A stretch of DNA of 64,000 nucleotides from Bowdeniella nasicola (GTDB lineage Bacteria; Actinomycetota; Actinomycetes; Actinomycetales; Actinomycetaceae), in contig NZ_FNQV01000006.1 of the NCBI RefSeq assembly GCF_900107735.1, positions 1-64,000 of the forward strand. Reading direction: 5' to 3'. Every line of letters starts with the position of its first letter. The stretch's first letter is position 1. Positions 52,887-61,038 of the stretch are shown here, in pieces. Under the pieces are notes generated by a model. The model was not told the origin of the DNA, did not search any database, and worked only from the letters and a program-made list of their open reading frames with translations. The position numbers and the translations under genes are program-made.

Positions 52887-54002
52887 ATGGCATCGGTAAC
52901 TTACGACAACGCCACGCGCGTTTACCCCAACACCGAACGTCCAGCAGTCGACAGCCTCAACCTGGAAATCGCCGACGGCGAATTCCTCGTGCTTGTGGGC
53001 CCCTCCGGCTGCGGTAAGTCCACCTCCCTTCGGATGCTCGCCGGCCTCGAGGATGTAAACTCCGGCCGAATCTTCATCGGTGACCGCGACGTCACCGACG
53101 TGCAGCCGAAGGATCGCGATATCGCGATGGTGTTCCAGAACTATGCGCTGTACCCGCACATGTCGGTGGCAGACAACATGGGCTTCGCGCTCAAGATCGC
53201 GAACACCCCGAAGGACGAGATCGAAAAGCGCGTGAAGGAAGCGGCTCGCATCCTTGACCTGTCCGAATACCTCGACCGCAAGCCAAAGGCCCTGTCGGGT
53301 GGTCAGCGTCAGCGCGTGGCGATGGGCCGCGCGATCGTGCGCCAGCCCCAGGTCTTCCTCATGGATGAGCCGCTGTCCAACCTCGACGCGAAGCTGCGCG
53401 TGCAGACGCGTACGCAGATCGCCTCGCTGCAGCGTCGCCTCGGCGTCACCACGGTCTACGTCACGCACGACCAGACCGAGGCCCTGACCATGGGCGATCG
53501 CATCGCTGTGCTGAAGGACGGCATCCTGCAGCAGGTCGGCACCCCGCGCGAAATGTATGACACGCCCGCCAACGTGTTCGTCGCCGGCTTCATCGGCTCC
53601 CCCGCCATGAACATCGGCACGTTCGATCTGCACGACGGCTACGCCCAGCTGGCCGAAGCCAAGGTGCCGATCACGCGCGAGACGGCCGAGGCCGCCGACG
53701 GCGACAAGATCACCATCGGCTTCCGTCCCGAGTCCCTGGACGTCGTGCCCGAGGGCACCGACGGCTCGATCCCGGTGCGCGTCAACCTCGTCGAAGAGCT
53801 CGGCTCCGATGCCTTTATCTACGGCGAGCTGGCCGGCAGCGAGGAACTGGGCGAGAAGCTCGGCTCCGGTGAGGACGCTGACCAGGTCATCGTCCGCGTC
53901 GCCCCGCACTCCGCGCCCGATAAGGGCGAGGTCGTGCACGTGCGCATCCGCGAAGGCGAACAGCACAACTTCTCCACGACGACGGGCGAGCGCCTGCCCT
54001 AA
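52887..54002 (+). CDS. Sugar ABC transporter ATP-binding protein (MsmX/UgpC type)
   Basis: 371 residues. Walker A GPSGCGKS, Q-loop VFQNYALYPH, signature LSGGQRQRVAMGRA, Walker B VFLMDEPLSNLDAKLR and H-loop VTHDQTEAL, followed by a C-terminal TOBE/MOI domain of about 130 residues (TIGFRPESLDVV). This CUT1-type ATPase often energises several carbohydrate importers whose operons lack their own ATPase, consistent with its isolation here. No permease or binding protein gene is adjacent. Confidence 0.94.
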   Translation: MASVTYDNATRVYPNTERPAVDSLNLEIADGEFLVLVGPSGCGKSTSLRMLAGLEDVNSGRIFIGDRDVTDVQPKDRDIAMVFQNYALYPHMSVADNMGFALKIANTPKDEIEKRVKEAARILDLSEYLDRKPKALSGGQRQRVAMGRAIVRQPQVFLMDEPLSNLDAKLRVQTRTQIASLQRRLGVTTVYVTHDQTEALTMGDRIAVLKDGILQQVGTPREMYDTPANVFVAGFIGSPAMNIGTFDLHDGYAQLAEAKVPITRETAEAADGDKITIGFRPESLDVVPEGTDGSIPVRVNLVEELGSDAFIYGELAGSEELGEKLGSGEDADQVIVRVAPHSAPDKGEVVHVRIREGEQHNFSTTTGERLP

Positions 54003-54043
54003 GGCAGCATCCGCTGCCGTACGCAGCCTCCCCTCAGGTCAAG

Positions 54044-54070
54044 CGGGCCGCCGGACGCACCGGCGGCCCG
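54044..54070 (+). terminator. Stem-loop after the sugar ABC ATPase gene
   Basis: CGGGCCGCCGG (54044-54054) pairs perfectly with CCGGCGGCCCG (54060-54070) around ACGCA. An 11-bp GC stem without T-run, 42 bases after the stop. Confidence 0.65.
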
Positions 54071-54138
54071 CGGCCATGTCACCGGGCGCACACCGCCGAT
54101 CCCGGCGGCGGCGCGGCCCGACGTGAAAGGATGTGGGC

Positions 54139-55386
54139 ATGGTAGCTCAGCTACAGATCACTGCCGCCTCGCTCGATCCAGCCCTGCTCGATCTCCCGTG
54201 GGAACTTCCCCTGGAGGAGTGGCCCGAATCGGTGCTCGCGGCCCTGCCCCGCGGTATCTCCCGGCACATCGTGCGCTTCGCCAAGCTCTCCGGGCGCGTC
54301 GTCGCCGTGAAAGAAATCGGCGAGACGGTAGCGCACAGGGAGTACGAAATGCTGCGCGCCCTGCACCGACTGGGCGCGCCCTCCGTGCTGCCCATGGCCG
54401 TCATCACCGGCCGCCGCAGCGCCGACGGCGAGGAACTCACGCCCGCGCTCGTCACGCAGCACCTCAGCTTCTCGCTGCCCTACCGTGCGCTGTACTCGCG
54501 CTCGATGCGCCCCGAAACCGGCGATCGCCTCGTCGACGCGCTCGCCGTCCTCCTCGTGCGGCTGCACACCCTCGGCTTCTACTGGGGCGACGTCTCGCTG
54601 TCGAACACGCTGTTTCGGCGCGACGCGGGCGCCTTCGCCGCCTACCTCGTCGACGCGGAAACCGGTGAACTGCACCCGCGCCTGACCGTCGGGCAGCGCG
54701 AATATGACGTCGACCTCGCGCGCACCAACATCATCGGCGAACTCATGGACTTGCAGGCCGGCGGCGTCATCGACGAGTCCGAGGACCTCATCGCGATCGG
54801 TGACCGGCTCGTCGAGCGCTACCACTCGCTGTGGAACGAGCTCACCGCCTCCGAGGCCTTCGACGCCTCCGAGCGCTGGCGCGTGGCCGAACGCATCAAC
54901 CGGCTGAACGCGCTCGGATACGACGTCGACGAAATCCAGATGACGACGGACGCCGATGGCACGACGATGCACATCCAACCGAAGATCGTCGACGCCGGGC
55001 ACTACCACCGCCAGGTCATGCGCCTGACCGGGCTCGACGTGCAAGAAAACCAGGGCCGTCGCATGCTCAACGACCTCGAGTCCTACCGCGTCATCACCGG
55101 GCGCAGCCACGAGCCGATCGAGATTGTCGCGCACGACTGGGTGACGGACGTTTTTGAGCCGACGGTGCGGGCGGTGCCGCGCGAGCTGTCCGGCAAGCTC
55201 GAGCCGGCCGAGATCTTCCACGAGGTGCTCGAACACCGCTGGTACATGTCCGAACAGCAGCAGCGCGACGTCCCAACGGACGAGGCGGTCGCCTCCTACG
55301 TCGCCGACGTGCTGCCCACGCGCGAGGACGAGCACACCTTCTTATCGATGGGCGATACCCAGGAGCTGGAAGCGATCCACGACTAG
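54139..55386 (+). CDS. DUF4032 / kinase-like protein
   Basis: 415 residues. The N-terminal half resembles lipopolysaccharide-kinase (Kdo/WaaP) type folds: VVAVKEIGETVAHREYEMLRAL holds the Lys/Glu pair, LLVRLHTLGFYWGDVSLSNTLF is the catalytic-loop equivalent (H/W-G-D-x3-N), and AYLVDAETGEL corresponds to the DFG region (here VDAET). The C-terminal DUF4032 follows (RVAERINRLNALGYDVDEIQ). The family is actinobacterial and uncharacterised. ATG at 54139 is preferred over the GTG at 54133 by spacing from AAAGG. Confidence 0.85.
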   Translation: MVAQLQITAASLDPALLDLPWELPLEEWPESVLAALPRGISRHIVRFAKLSGRVVAVKEIGETVAHREYEMLRALHRLGAPSVLPMAVITGRRSADGEELTPALVTQHLSFSLPYRALYSRSMRPETGDRLVDALAVLLVRLHTLGFYWGDVSLSNTLFRRDAGAFAAYLVDAETGELHPRLTVGQREYDVDLARTNIIGELMDLQAGGVIDESEDLIAIGDRLVERYHSLWNELTASEAFDASERWRVAERINRLNALGYDVDEIQMTTDADGTTMHIQPKIVDAGHYHRQVMRLTGLDVQENQGRRMLNDLESYRVITGRSHEPIEIVAHDWVTDVFEPTVRAVPRELSGKLEPAEIFHEVLEHRWYMSEQQQRDVPTDEAVASYVADVLPTREDEHTFLSMGDTQELEAIHD

Positions 55387-55391
55387 CGCCT

Positions 55392-55435
55392 CGCGCGCGT
55401 GTGCGTGCGCGCGTGTGCGTGCGCGCGTGTGCGCG
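55392..55435. repeat. 44-bp alternating Py-Pu tract (14-bp unit x3)
   Basis: The tract is an unbroken alternation of C/T and G, made of three copies of a 14-bp unit starting GCGCGCGTGTGCGT. Such CG/TG alternation favours Z-DNA under supercoiling and is prone to replication slippage. It begins six bases after the DUF4032 stop. Confidence 0.85.
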
Positions 55436-55450
55436 GGCACGCATAGATCA

Positions 55451-55488
55451 GGGGCACGAGACCGTGCTGGAGTTCGGTCCCGTGCCCC
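55451..55488. terminator. Hairpin between DUF4032 gene and the surface-protein relic
   Basis: GGGGCACG-A-GACC (55451-55463) pairs with GGTC-C-CGTGCCCC (55476-55488). It lies between the DUF4032 stop and the TAA of the minus-strand relic, so it could end either transcript. Confidence 0.7.
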
Positions 55489-55497
55489 TGCGCTTTG

Positions 55498-55830
55498 TTA
55501 GCGGCGGGCGTGACGACGCCGCGCGAGCAGCACTCCGCCGCCGGTGATCCCGCCGAGCGCGATGAGCGCGAGCGCAGCGAGCTCACCGCCCGTGCGCGCT
55601 AACCCTCCCGGCCTCGAGGCGCCCGGTCCGCTCGTCGGACCCGCGCTCGGTACGGCACTTGGAGCCTCGCTCGGAGTAGCCGTCGGAGATTGGCTCGGCG
55701 TCTCGGTCGGCGTCTCGGTCGGAGTAGCCGTCGGAGTGGCACTCGGATCGGGTGTCGGAGCGGCAGCCCCGGTGAGGATCGCGCGTCCAAACTGCGTCGT
55801 CGTGAACGTAATCGCCGCTGCTGGCCGGTG
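55498..55830 (-). pseudogene. 3' remnant of a sortase-anchored surface protein (LARTG signal)
   Basis: In the frame ending with TAA at 55498-55500, the minus strand encodes AITFTTTQFGRAILTG, a Pro/Thr/Ser/Glu stalk (TPTETPTETPSQSPTATP), then LARTGG, a hydrophobic helix (LAALALIALGGITGGGVLL) and RRRHARR: a complete cell-wall sorting signal, LARTG being a variant of LPxTG. No start codon exists between the upstream in-frame stop (55862-55864) and the stalk, and no signal peptide is present. It therefore looks like the tail of a lost gene. The upstream edge near 55830 is approximate. Confidence 0.7.
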
Positions 55831-56123
55831 CGCTGGAGAGCGGCGAGTCGATGCACGTCAAGCAAACCGAGGCGATCGAGCCCGGGACGTACCAGGTGAC
55901 GATGGCCTGCATGGGCGACGGCGAAGCAGTCCTCGCCGTTGCGGCGCCCGAGGGCGCGCTTGAGGATCAGCACCTGCGGTGCGCCGTCGGGGATATCGCG
56001 ACGACGTCCGCGACGTTTCAGGTTGGCGAGGGCGTGAGCGAGCTCGAGATCTCGGTGCAAGCGAGCGACGCCGCCGATATCGGTGTCGACGTCCTGCTCA
56101 AGGCGCCGGACGCCGCGGACTAG
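55815..56123 (+). pseudogene. 3' remnant of a second secreted-protein gene
   Basis: After a stop codon just upstream, the plus strand reads SPLLAGALESGESMHVKQ, then EAIEPGTYQVTMACMGDGEA, CAVGDIATTSATFQVGEG and ISVQASDAADIGVDVLLKAP to TAG at 56121-56123. The composition and the Cys pair (MACMG, LRCAV) look like a real secreted beta-domain. There is no signal peptide; the first ATG (55851) has a poor ribosome site. I take it as the end of a truncated gene, its 5' side abutting the minus-strand relic. A short intact cytoplasmic protein cannot be excluded. Confidence 0.55.
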
Positions 56124-56171
56124 CGCCGAGCGCCGCGAACTAGCGCCTGGCGCCGCGAACTAGCGGGGCGC
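56112..56171. repeat. Triplicated 20-mer carrying a stop codon in each unit
   Basis: Three consecutive 20-bp units (56112, 56132, 56152) share GCCGCGRACTAGCG and differ only at the ends. Each contains CTAG. The first supplies the TAG of the plus-strand relic and the third supplies the TAG of the minus-strand 425-residue gene. Confidence 0.85.
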
Positions 56172-57437
56172 GTTGTCGGAGCGGCCGGCGTCGAAGCGGC
56201 GGACCTCTAAGCGGCCGTCGTCGGAGAGACCGAGGTCCGTGCGGCCCTCGCGCTTCCACTTCTCGATCAGCGGCGTCAGCACGGCATTGCCGATGGCGTC
56301 GACGATGAATAGCGCCCCGAAGGTGCCGCGGACCTTGCCGCCGGACTTGATCGCGCTGCGCAACAGCAGGCCGCCGATCAGGCCGCCGGCGCCGGCGAGG
56401 GCCAGGCGCATGCGCGGGTTGTCGAAGGTGGCGTGGCCGAATTGCGTCCAGAACTCTCCGGCGGTGCCCTCGGGGAACTGTTCGGCCATGTACAGCCGCG
56501 TCGTTTCCTTGATCGCGCCGCGCCAGGATTCGTGGGTGAAGGTCTGGGCGCCGGGGACGTCGGCGGGCTCGATTGCCTCGTCGAGGACCTTGGCGACGAC
56601 GCCGGGGAGGTTGAACAGCGCGATCATTTCGAGCATGCCGCGGTCGCCGGGCTTCGTCATCGCGGCATACATCCGGTCCGGGGAGACGCCGGCGTAGCTC
56701 GCGAAGGCTTCGGCGTCGCGCGTGGCGGAGAAGAATTCGTCGATGAGCGCCTGCGCGCCGGGGCCGGGGGTGGCCACGCTGCCGGTGACGAACTCGGTGA
56801 CGAGGTCCCAGCTGTGCAAGCCCTCGGCGAAGTTCGCTTCCGTCTCGTGCAGGGCGACGGTGCGCTCGCCGAAATCGTTGAGCAGCACGAGGGAGGGTAG
56901 CGTGTCCTCGCTCCAGCCGAAGTGGCCAAAGCCCACGGGTTCGTCGCTGGAGGTCGACATGACGACGCGGCGGTCGCCGAGATCGAGCACCGACAGATCC
57001 TGCTGGACGGCGGTGGCGTACATCGGCATCGCGGACATCGGCGCGGGCGTGACGACAACGATCGTCGCCTTCTCGCCCTTCAAGCCGTTATCGGTGGCGG
57101 TATCGCGCGCGCCGGGCGCCGGATCGTAGCTCGCGGGCTCGACGTCGAGATCCCACTTGGGCACCCAGAGCGAGACTTCGAGCCGGTTCGCAATCGCCCC
57201 GACGAGATCGCGCGCCTGCGGCCCGACGGCGACGCCGGCGTCGGTCACCGTGACGATGCGTTCGGCCTCGTCGACGAGGATGCCGGCGGTGATGAAGACC
57301 GCGCCATCGCCCGCGCTCGCGCGCACGGATGCGGGCAGGTAATCGATTCGAGCCAGGACATGCGCCTGCTCTAAAGCCTCGGTGAGCGCGGCTGGCTCCG
57401 CGTGAAAAACGAGCTCGACCGACGTGAACTGTGACAT
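56160..57437 (-). CDS. Unrecognised 425-residue protein with C-terminal hydrophobic segments
   Basis: I do not recognise a family. Residues 1-100 look alpha/beta (SVELVFHAEPAALTEALEQA, RIVTVTDAGVAVGPQARDLV); the middle is globular with many aromatic and acidic residues (GFGHFGWSEDTLPSLVLLNDF, ALHETEANFAEGLHSWDLV); residues about 335-385 hold a glycine-rich hydrophobic part (LALAGAGGLIGGLLLRSAI, TFGALFIVDAIGNAVL), which may be two membrane-associated helices; a charged tail follows. There is no signal peptide. GGAGGCAAA precedes the ATG at 57437. It is last in the cysS-Gfo-rlmB run, 48 bases after rlmB. Real coding status is supported by length and codon bias. Confidence 0.75.
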   Translation of the reverse strand: MSQFTSVELVFHAEPAALTEALEQAHVLARIDYLPASVRASAGDGAVFITAGILVDEAERIVTVTDAGVAVGPQARDLVGAIANRLEVSLWVPKWDLDVEPASYDPAPGARDTATDNGLKGEKATIVVVTPAPMSAMPMYATAVQQDLSVLDLGDRRVVMSTSSDEPVGFGHFGWSEDTLPSLVLLNDFGERTVALHETEANFAEGLHSWDLVTEFVTGSVATPGPGAQALIDEFFSATRDAEAFASYAGVSPDRMYAAMTKPGDRGMLEMIALFNLPGVVAKVLDEAIEPADVPGAQTFTHESWRGAIKETTRLYMAEQFPEGTAGEFWTQFGHATFDNPRMRLALAGAGGLIGGLLLRSAIKSGGKVRGTFGALFIVDAIGNAVLTPLIEKWKREGRTDLGLSDDGRLEVRRFDAGRSDNAPR

Positions 57438-57485
57438 TTTGCCTCCTTGCACCTGGCTCTATTTCATCACGGTTACCGCGCGCTG

Positions 57486-58460
57486 TCAGGACTCGGAGCG
57501 GCGCCGGGCAACGTCGTAGAGCGCGATTCCCGTGGCGACGGCGGCATTCAGCGATTCGACGACGGGCGAGATCGGGATGGAGACGATCGCATCGCAGGTG
57601 TCCGCAACGAGGCGCGACAGGCCGGTGCCCTCCGAGCCGGTGACGAGCACGAGCGGGGAGTCCGCGAGAGTGAAATCGGCCGTCGATTCCGTCGTGCCGC
57701 CGGCAAGGCCCACGACGAAGCAGCCCGCGTCCTTGGCTTCCTTCAGCGCCCGCACGAGGTTCGTCACCTGGGCGACGGGCACGCGCGCGGCCGCGCCGGC
57801 CGAGACCTTCCAAGCGGTGGCGTTCACGCCGGCGCTGCGGCGCTCGGGCACGATGACGCCGTGGGCCCCGAAGGCGCCCGCGCTGCGCAGCACCGCACCG
57901 AGGTTGTGCGGGTCCGTCACCGAGTCGAGCGCGACGAACAGCGGCGTCTCGCCGGAGGCGAGGGCGTCGCTCAGCAGCTCGGTGAAGTCCGCGTACTCAT
58001 ACGGCGGCACCTCGATCGCGATCCCCTGGTGGACGGCGCCCTCGGTCAGGGCGTCGAGCTCGGGCTTGGTAACCTCGAGCATGGGTGCGCCCAGGGCCGT
58101 CGCGGTACGCAGCACCTTGGCCAGGCGTTCGTCGTTCTTCGTGCCGGGCGCGAGGAAGACGCGCAGCAGCGGGATGCCGGAGGTGACGGCCTCGTAGACG
58201 GGATTGCGGCCGGCGATGACCTCGTGCCCCTCGGCGAGCTTGAGGTGGCCCGGCACCTTCTTCTTGGGCTTGGCGGCTTCGCGACGCTCGGCCGCGGCCT
58301 TGCGTTTGCCCGCGGGATGCCACGTGCGGTCCTCGGCCTTGGGGGTGGGGCCGCGGCCGGCGAGCTTCTTGCGGCCGTGGCCGCCCGTGCCCTTGACCAT
58401 GCCCTTCTTCGAGCCGTCTTTTCGTACGGCCCCGCGGCGGGGTTGGTTTCCTCGCGCCAT
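57486..58460 (-). CDS. rlmB: 23S rRNA 2'-O-methyltransferase RlmB (SpoU/TrmH family)
   Basis: 324 residues. A basic N-terminal extension of about 75 residues (Lys/Arg/Gly-rich, RNA-binding in actinobacterial RlmB), a substrate-binding domain from EVIAGRNPVYEAV, then the SPOUT knot: ALDSVTDPHNLGAVLRSAGA (motif 1), LVLVTGSEGTGLSRLV (motif 2) and ISPVVESLNAAVATGIALYD (motif 3). It methylates G2251-equivalent in 23S rRNA or a similar nucleotide. Adjacency to cysS is conserved in actinobacteria, here with a Gfo/Idh gene between. Confidence 0.93.
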   Translation of the reverse strand: MARGNQPRRGAVRKDGSKKGMVKGTGGHGRKKLAGRGPTPKAEDRTWHPAGKRKAAAERREAAKPKKKVPGHLKLAEGHEVIAGRNPVYEAVTSGIPLLRVFLAPGTKNDERLAKVLRTATALGAPMLEVTKPELDALTEGAVHQGIAIEVPPYEYADFTELLSDALASGETPLFVALDSVTDPHNLGAVLRSAGAFGAHGVIVPERRSAGVNATAWKVSAGAAARVPVAQVTNLVRALKEAKDAGCFVVGLAGGTTESTADFTLADSPLVLVTGSEGTGLSRLVADTCDAIVSIPISPVVESLNAAVATGIALYDVARRRSES

Positions 58461-58484
58461 GACGTTCTCCTTGTCCTTGGGCCG

Positions 58485-59513
58485 TTACCGGGCGCCGAGC
58501 GCCGCGCGCGCCTCGTCCATCACGGTGGCGAGGTGGCGCGAATCCCAGTGCGGCATGCTCGTCGATTCCGTCTTGCCCGCGGCCACGCACCGCGCGACCT
58601 CACACGCCTCAAAGCGGTAGGGCGCGGTGACGCGCGCGTCGATCTTTTCCTTGACCTGCTCGCCGTCGATCTCAAGCGCGACCTGCATCGCGCCCGGCTG
58701 GTGCATCCGCGTCGGGATCCGGACCCAGCCCTTGGTGCCGACGACCTCGGCCGAGGACGGGGCCTGGCCGCGCATCGAACACATCGAGATGGCGGGAACG
58801 CCGCGGTGGTCGGTGATCATGATGGCGTCGGACTCGACGCCGGATTCGGCGAGGGTGCCGCTCGTGTGCACGAGCTCGCCGTCGCCGAGGAGGAACTGCG
58901 CGAAGTTCAGCGGGTAGACGCCGAGATCGCGGATCGCGCCGCCCGCGAGTTCCGGGTTCGTCATGCGCTCGACCTCCAGCAGCGGCGAGGTCAGTTCCGC
59001 CTTGACGGAGACGATCTCGCCGAGGTGGCCGCCCTGGACGAGTTCGCGGGTGAGGACCCAGGGGGTGAGGAAGCGTGACCAGAGCGCCTCCATCGCAAAG
59101 ACGCCGGCCTTTTCGGCGGCGGTCAGCAGCGCGTCGGTGTCCTTCGCGTTCGCGGTGAGCGACTTTTCGACCAGGATCGGCTTACCGGCGGCGATTGCCT
59201 TCATCGCGGGCTCGATGTGGTGCGAGTGCGGCGTCGCGATGTAGATCGCGTCGACCTCCTCATCAGCAATGAGCTCCTCGTAGGACCCGTAGGCGCGGTC
59301 GGCGTCGTTCTTCGCAGCAAAGGCTGCGGCGCGCCCGAAGCTGCGCGAGCCGACGGCAAACAGTTCCTGGGCGGTGTTTTGCCGCAGGTGCGAGGCGAAG
59401 GTCTGCGCGATCTTGCCCGGGCCGAGGATGCCCCACTTCAGGGGCGGCGCGTCGGTGGGGCTCGGCAGGTGCAGGTCGGGAAATAGCTCGGCAAGGGAAT
59501 CCGGCAGGCGCAT
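58485..59513 (-). CDS. Gfo/Idh/MocA-family oxidoreductase
   Basis: 342 residues. The N-terminal NAD(P) domain has WGILGPGKIAQTFASHL and AIYIATPHSHHIEPAMKAIA followed by PILVEKSLT (the EKP-like motif, here EKS); the C-terminal GFO_IDH_MocA_C domain includes GGAIRDLGVYPLNFAQFLLG. It most resembles trans-1,2-dihydrobenzene-1,2-diol dehydrogenase/sugar oxidoreductases. Substrate unknown. It lies 35 bases after cysS and 24 before rlmB, a position where other actinobacteria have no gene. Confidence 0.88.
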   Translation of the reverse strand: MRLPDSLAELFPDLHLPSPTDAPPLKWGILGPGKIAQTFASHLRQNTAQELFAVGSRSFGRAAAFAAKNDADRAYGSYEELIADEEVDAIYIATPHSHHIEPAMKAIAAGKPILVEKSLTANAKDTDALLTAAEKAGVFAMEALWSRFLTPWVLTRELVQGGHLGEIVSVKAELTSPLLEVERMTNPELAGGAIRDLGVYPLNFAQFLLGDGELVHTSGTLAESGVESDAIMITDHRGVPAISMCSMRGQAPSSAEVVGTKGWVRIPTRMHQPGAMQVALEIDGEQVKEKIDARVTAPYRFEACEVARCVAAGKTESTSMPHWDSRHLATVMDEARAALGAR

Positions 59514-59548
59514 GGGGTCTCGTTTCTCTGTTTTGTTTGTATCTCGTC

Positions 59549-61000
59549 TTAGGCCAGGTGCCAGGTGGCGCCGGAGGGGGAATCTTCGACAACGATTCCC
59601 GCGGCCGCGAGCTGATCTCGGATGGCATCGGCGCGCGCCCAATCCTTGGATTCGCGCGCGGCGGCACGATCAGCAAGCATAGCGCTGATGAGGGTGTCCA
59701 AGGCACCGTGCGCGGCGTTTCCCGCCTCACGTTCGCCCGCCCACTGCTCGGCGAGCGGATCTAGGCCAAGGACGTCGAGCATCGAGCGCACGAGTTCCAG
59801 CTCGCGCGCGACGGCCTGTGCGTCCTCGCTCGCGATCGCACTATTGCCGGCTTTCAGGTGCTCCCAGATGACGGCGAGCGCGCCCGCGACGTTGAGATCG
59901 TCATCCATGGCGGCGACGAATTCTCCCGGCAGCTGGTCCACCGGTAGGTTGGCGACGTCACTCGGCGCGCTCGCGCGGGCGCGCGCGAGGAACTCGGTGG
60001 CGCGCTCGGCAAAGCCGGTGATGCGCTCCCAGGCGGCGGCCGCGGACTCGAGCAGCTCCTCGCTCCATTCGATCGTCGAGCGGTGATGGACGGTGCACAG
60101 CGCGAAGCGCAGGACGGGCGCGGGGACCTTGTCGAGGAGTTCGGCAACGACGAGGGAGTTGCCGAGCGACTTGCTCATCTTCTCCCCCTTCGTCGTCACC
60201 CAGGCGTTGTGCACCCACATGTTCGCAAAGCCGTAGCCGGCGCCGTGGGACTGGGCCTGCTCGTTTTCGTGGTGCGGGAAGCGCAGGTCGATGCCGCCGC
60301 CGTGGATGTCGAAGGTCTCGCCGAGGTACTTGTGGCTCATCGCGGAGCACTCCAGGTGCCAGCCCGGCCGGCCGCGACCCCAGGGCGAATCCCATGAGGC
60401 CGTCGCCGGTTCATCGGCCTTGGTTGCCTTCCACAGGGCGAAATCGCGCGGATCGCGCTTGCCGGCTTCGACGTGATCGAGGATCTGGGAATCGTCCTCC
60501 GTCGTCGCCAGATCGCACAGCTGCTGGCGGGTCAGGGAGCCATAATCGGGCAGCGAGGTCACCGAGAAGTAGACGTTTCCGGCGCCGTCGTCGTAGGCGT
60601 GGCCCCGCTCGATCAGGCGCTCAACGAGCGCGATCTGCTCGGGGATGTGGCCCGTTGCGCGCGGCTCGTAGGTGGGCTCGACGGCGCCGAGCGCCCGGTA
60701 GGCGTCGGCAAATTCGCGTTCGAAGCGCATCGCCCACGCCCACCACGGCCAGCCCGCCTCAGCGGACTTGGCAAGGATCTTGTCGTCGATGTCGGTGACG
60801 TTGCGGATGTAGTGGACCTCAAGGCCCCGCCGGCGCAGCCAGCGCACGAGGGCGTCAAAAGACAGGGCGGCGCGCAGGTGGCCGATGTGCGGGGAGCCCT
60901 GAACCGTCGCGCCACACAGGTAAATTCGCACGAGCCCGGGGGTGACGGGCTCCAGGGGGCGGACGGTCCTAGTCGCAGAATCATACAGTTGCACACTCAC
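59549..61000 (-). CDS. cysS: Cysteinyl-tRNA synthetase
   Basis: 483 residues, class I. The zinc/cysteine pocket Cys is in [15 protein letters not shown], which includes the HIGH motif; KMSKSLGNS is present, and the [14 protein letters not shown] and [14 protein letters not shown] zinc-site stretches are intact. Length and KMSKS with a full C-terminal anticodon region distinguish it from MshC. It leads the cysS-Gfo-rlmB-hypothetical run, and is divergent from the Atg22-type transporter. Confidence 0.95.
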   Translation of the reverse strand: MSVQLYDSATRTVRPLEPVTPGLVRIYLCGATVQGSPHIGHLRAALSFDALVRWLRRRGLEVHYIRNVTDIDDKILAKSAEAGWPWWAWAMRFEREFADAYRALGAVEPTYEPRATGHIPEQIALVERLIERGHAYDDGAGNVYFSVTSLPDYGSLTRQQLCDLATTEDDSQILDHVEAGKRDPRDFALWKATKADEPATASWDSPWGRGRPGWHLECSAMSHKYLGETFDIHGGGIDLRFPHHENEQAQSHGAGYGFANMWVHNAWVTTKGEKMSKSLGNSLVVAELLDKVPAPVLRFALCTVHHRSTIEWSEELLESAAAAWERITGFAERATEFLARARASAPSDVANLPVDQLPGEFVAAMDDDLNVAGALAVIWEHLKAGNSAIASEDAQAVARELELVRSMLDVLGLDPLAEQWAGEREAGNAAHGALDTLISAMLADRAAARESKDWARADAIRDQLAAAGIVVEDSPSGATWHLA

Positions 61001-61038
61001 CCTTACAGCCTACGGCCCTTTGGGCTAACGTGAGGGTC

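Noticed and set aside
55392-55435. CRISPR array
   Set aside because: The units are contiguous 14-mers without spacers, and no cas genes are present anywhere in the window.
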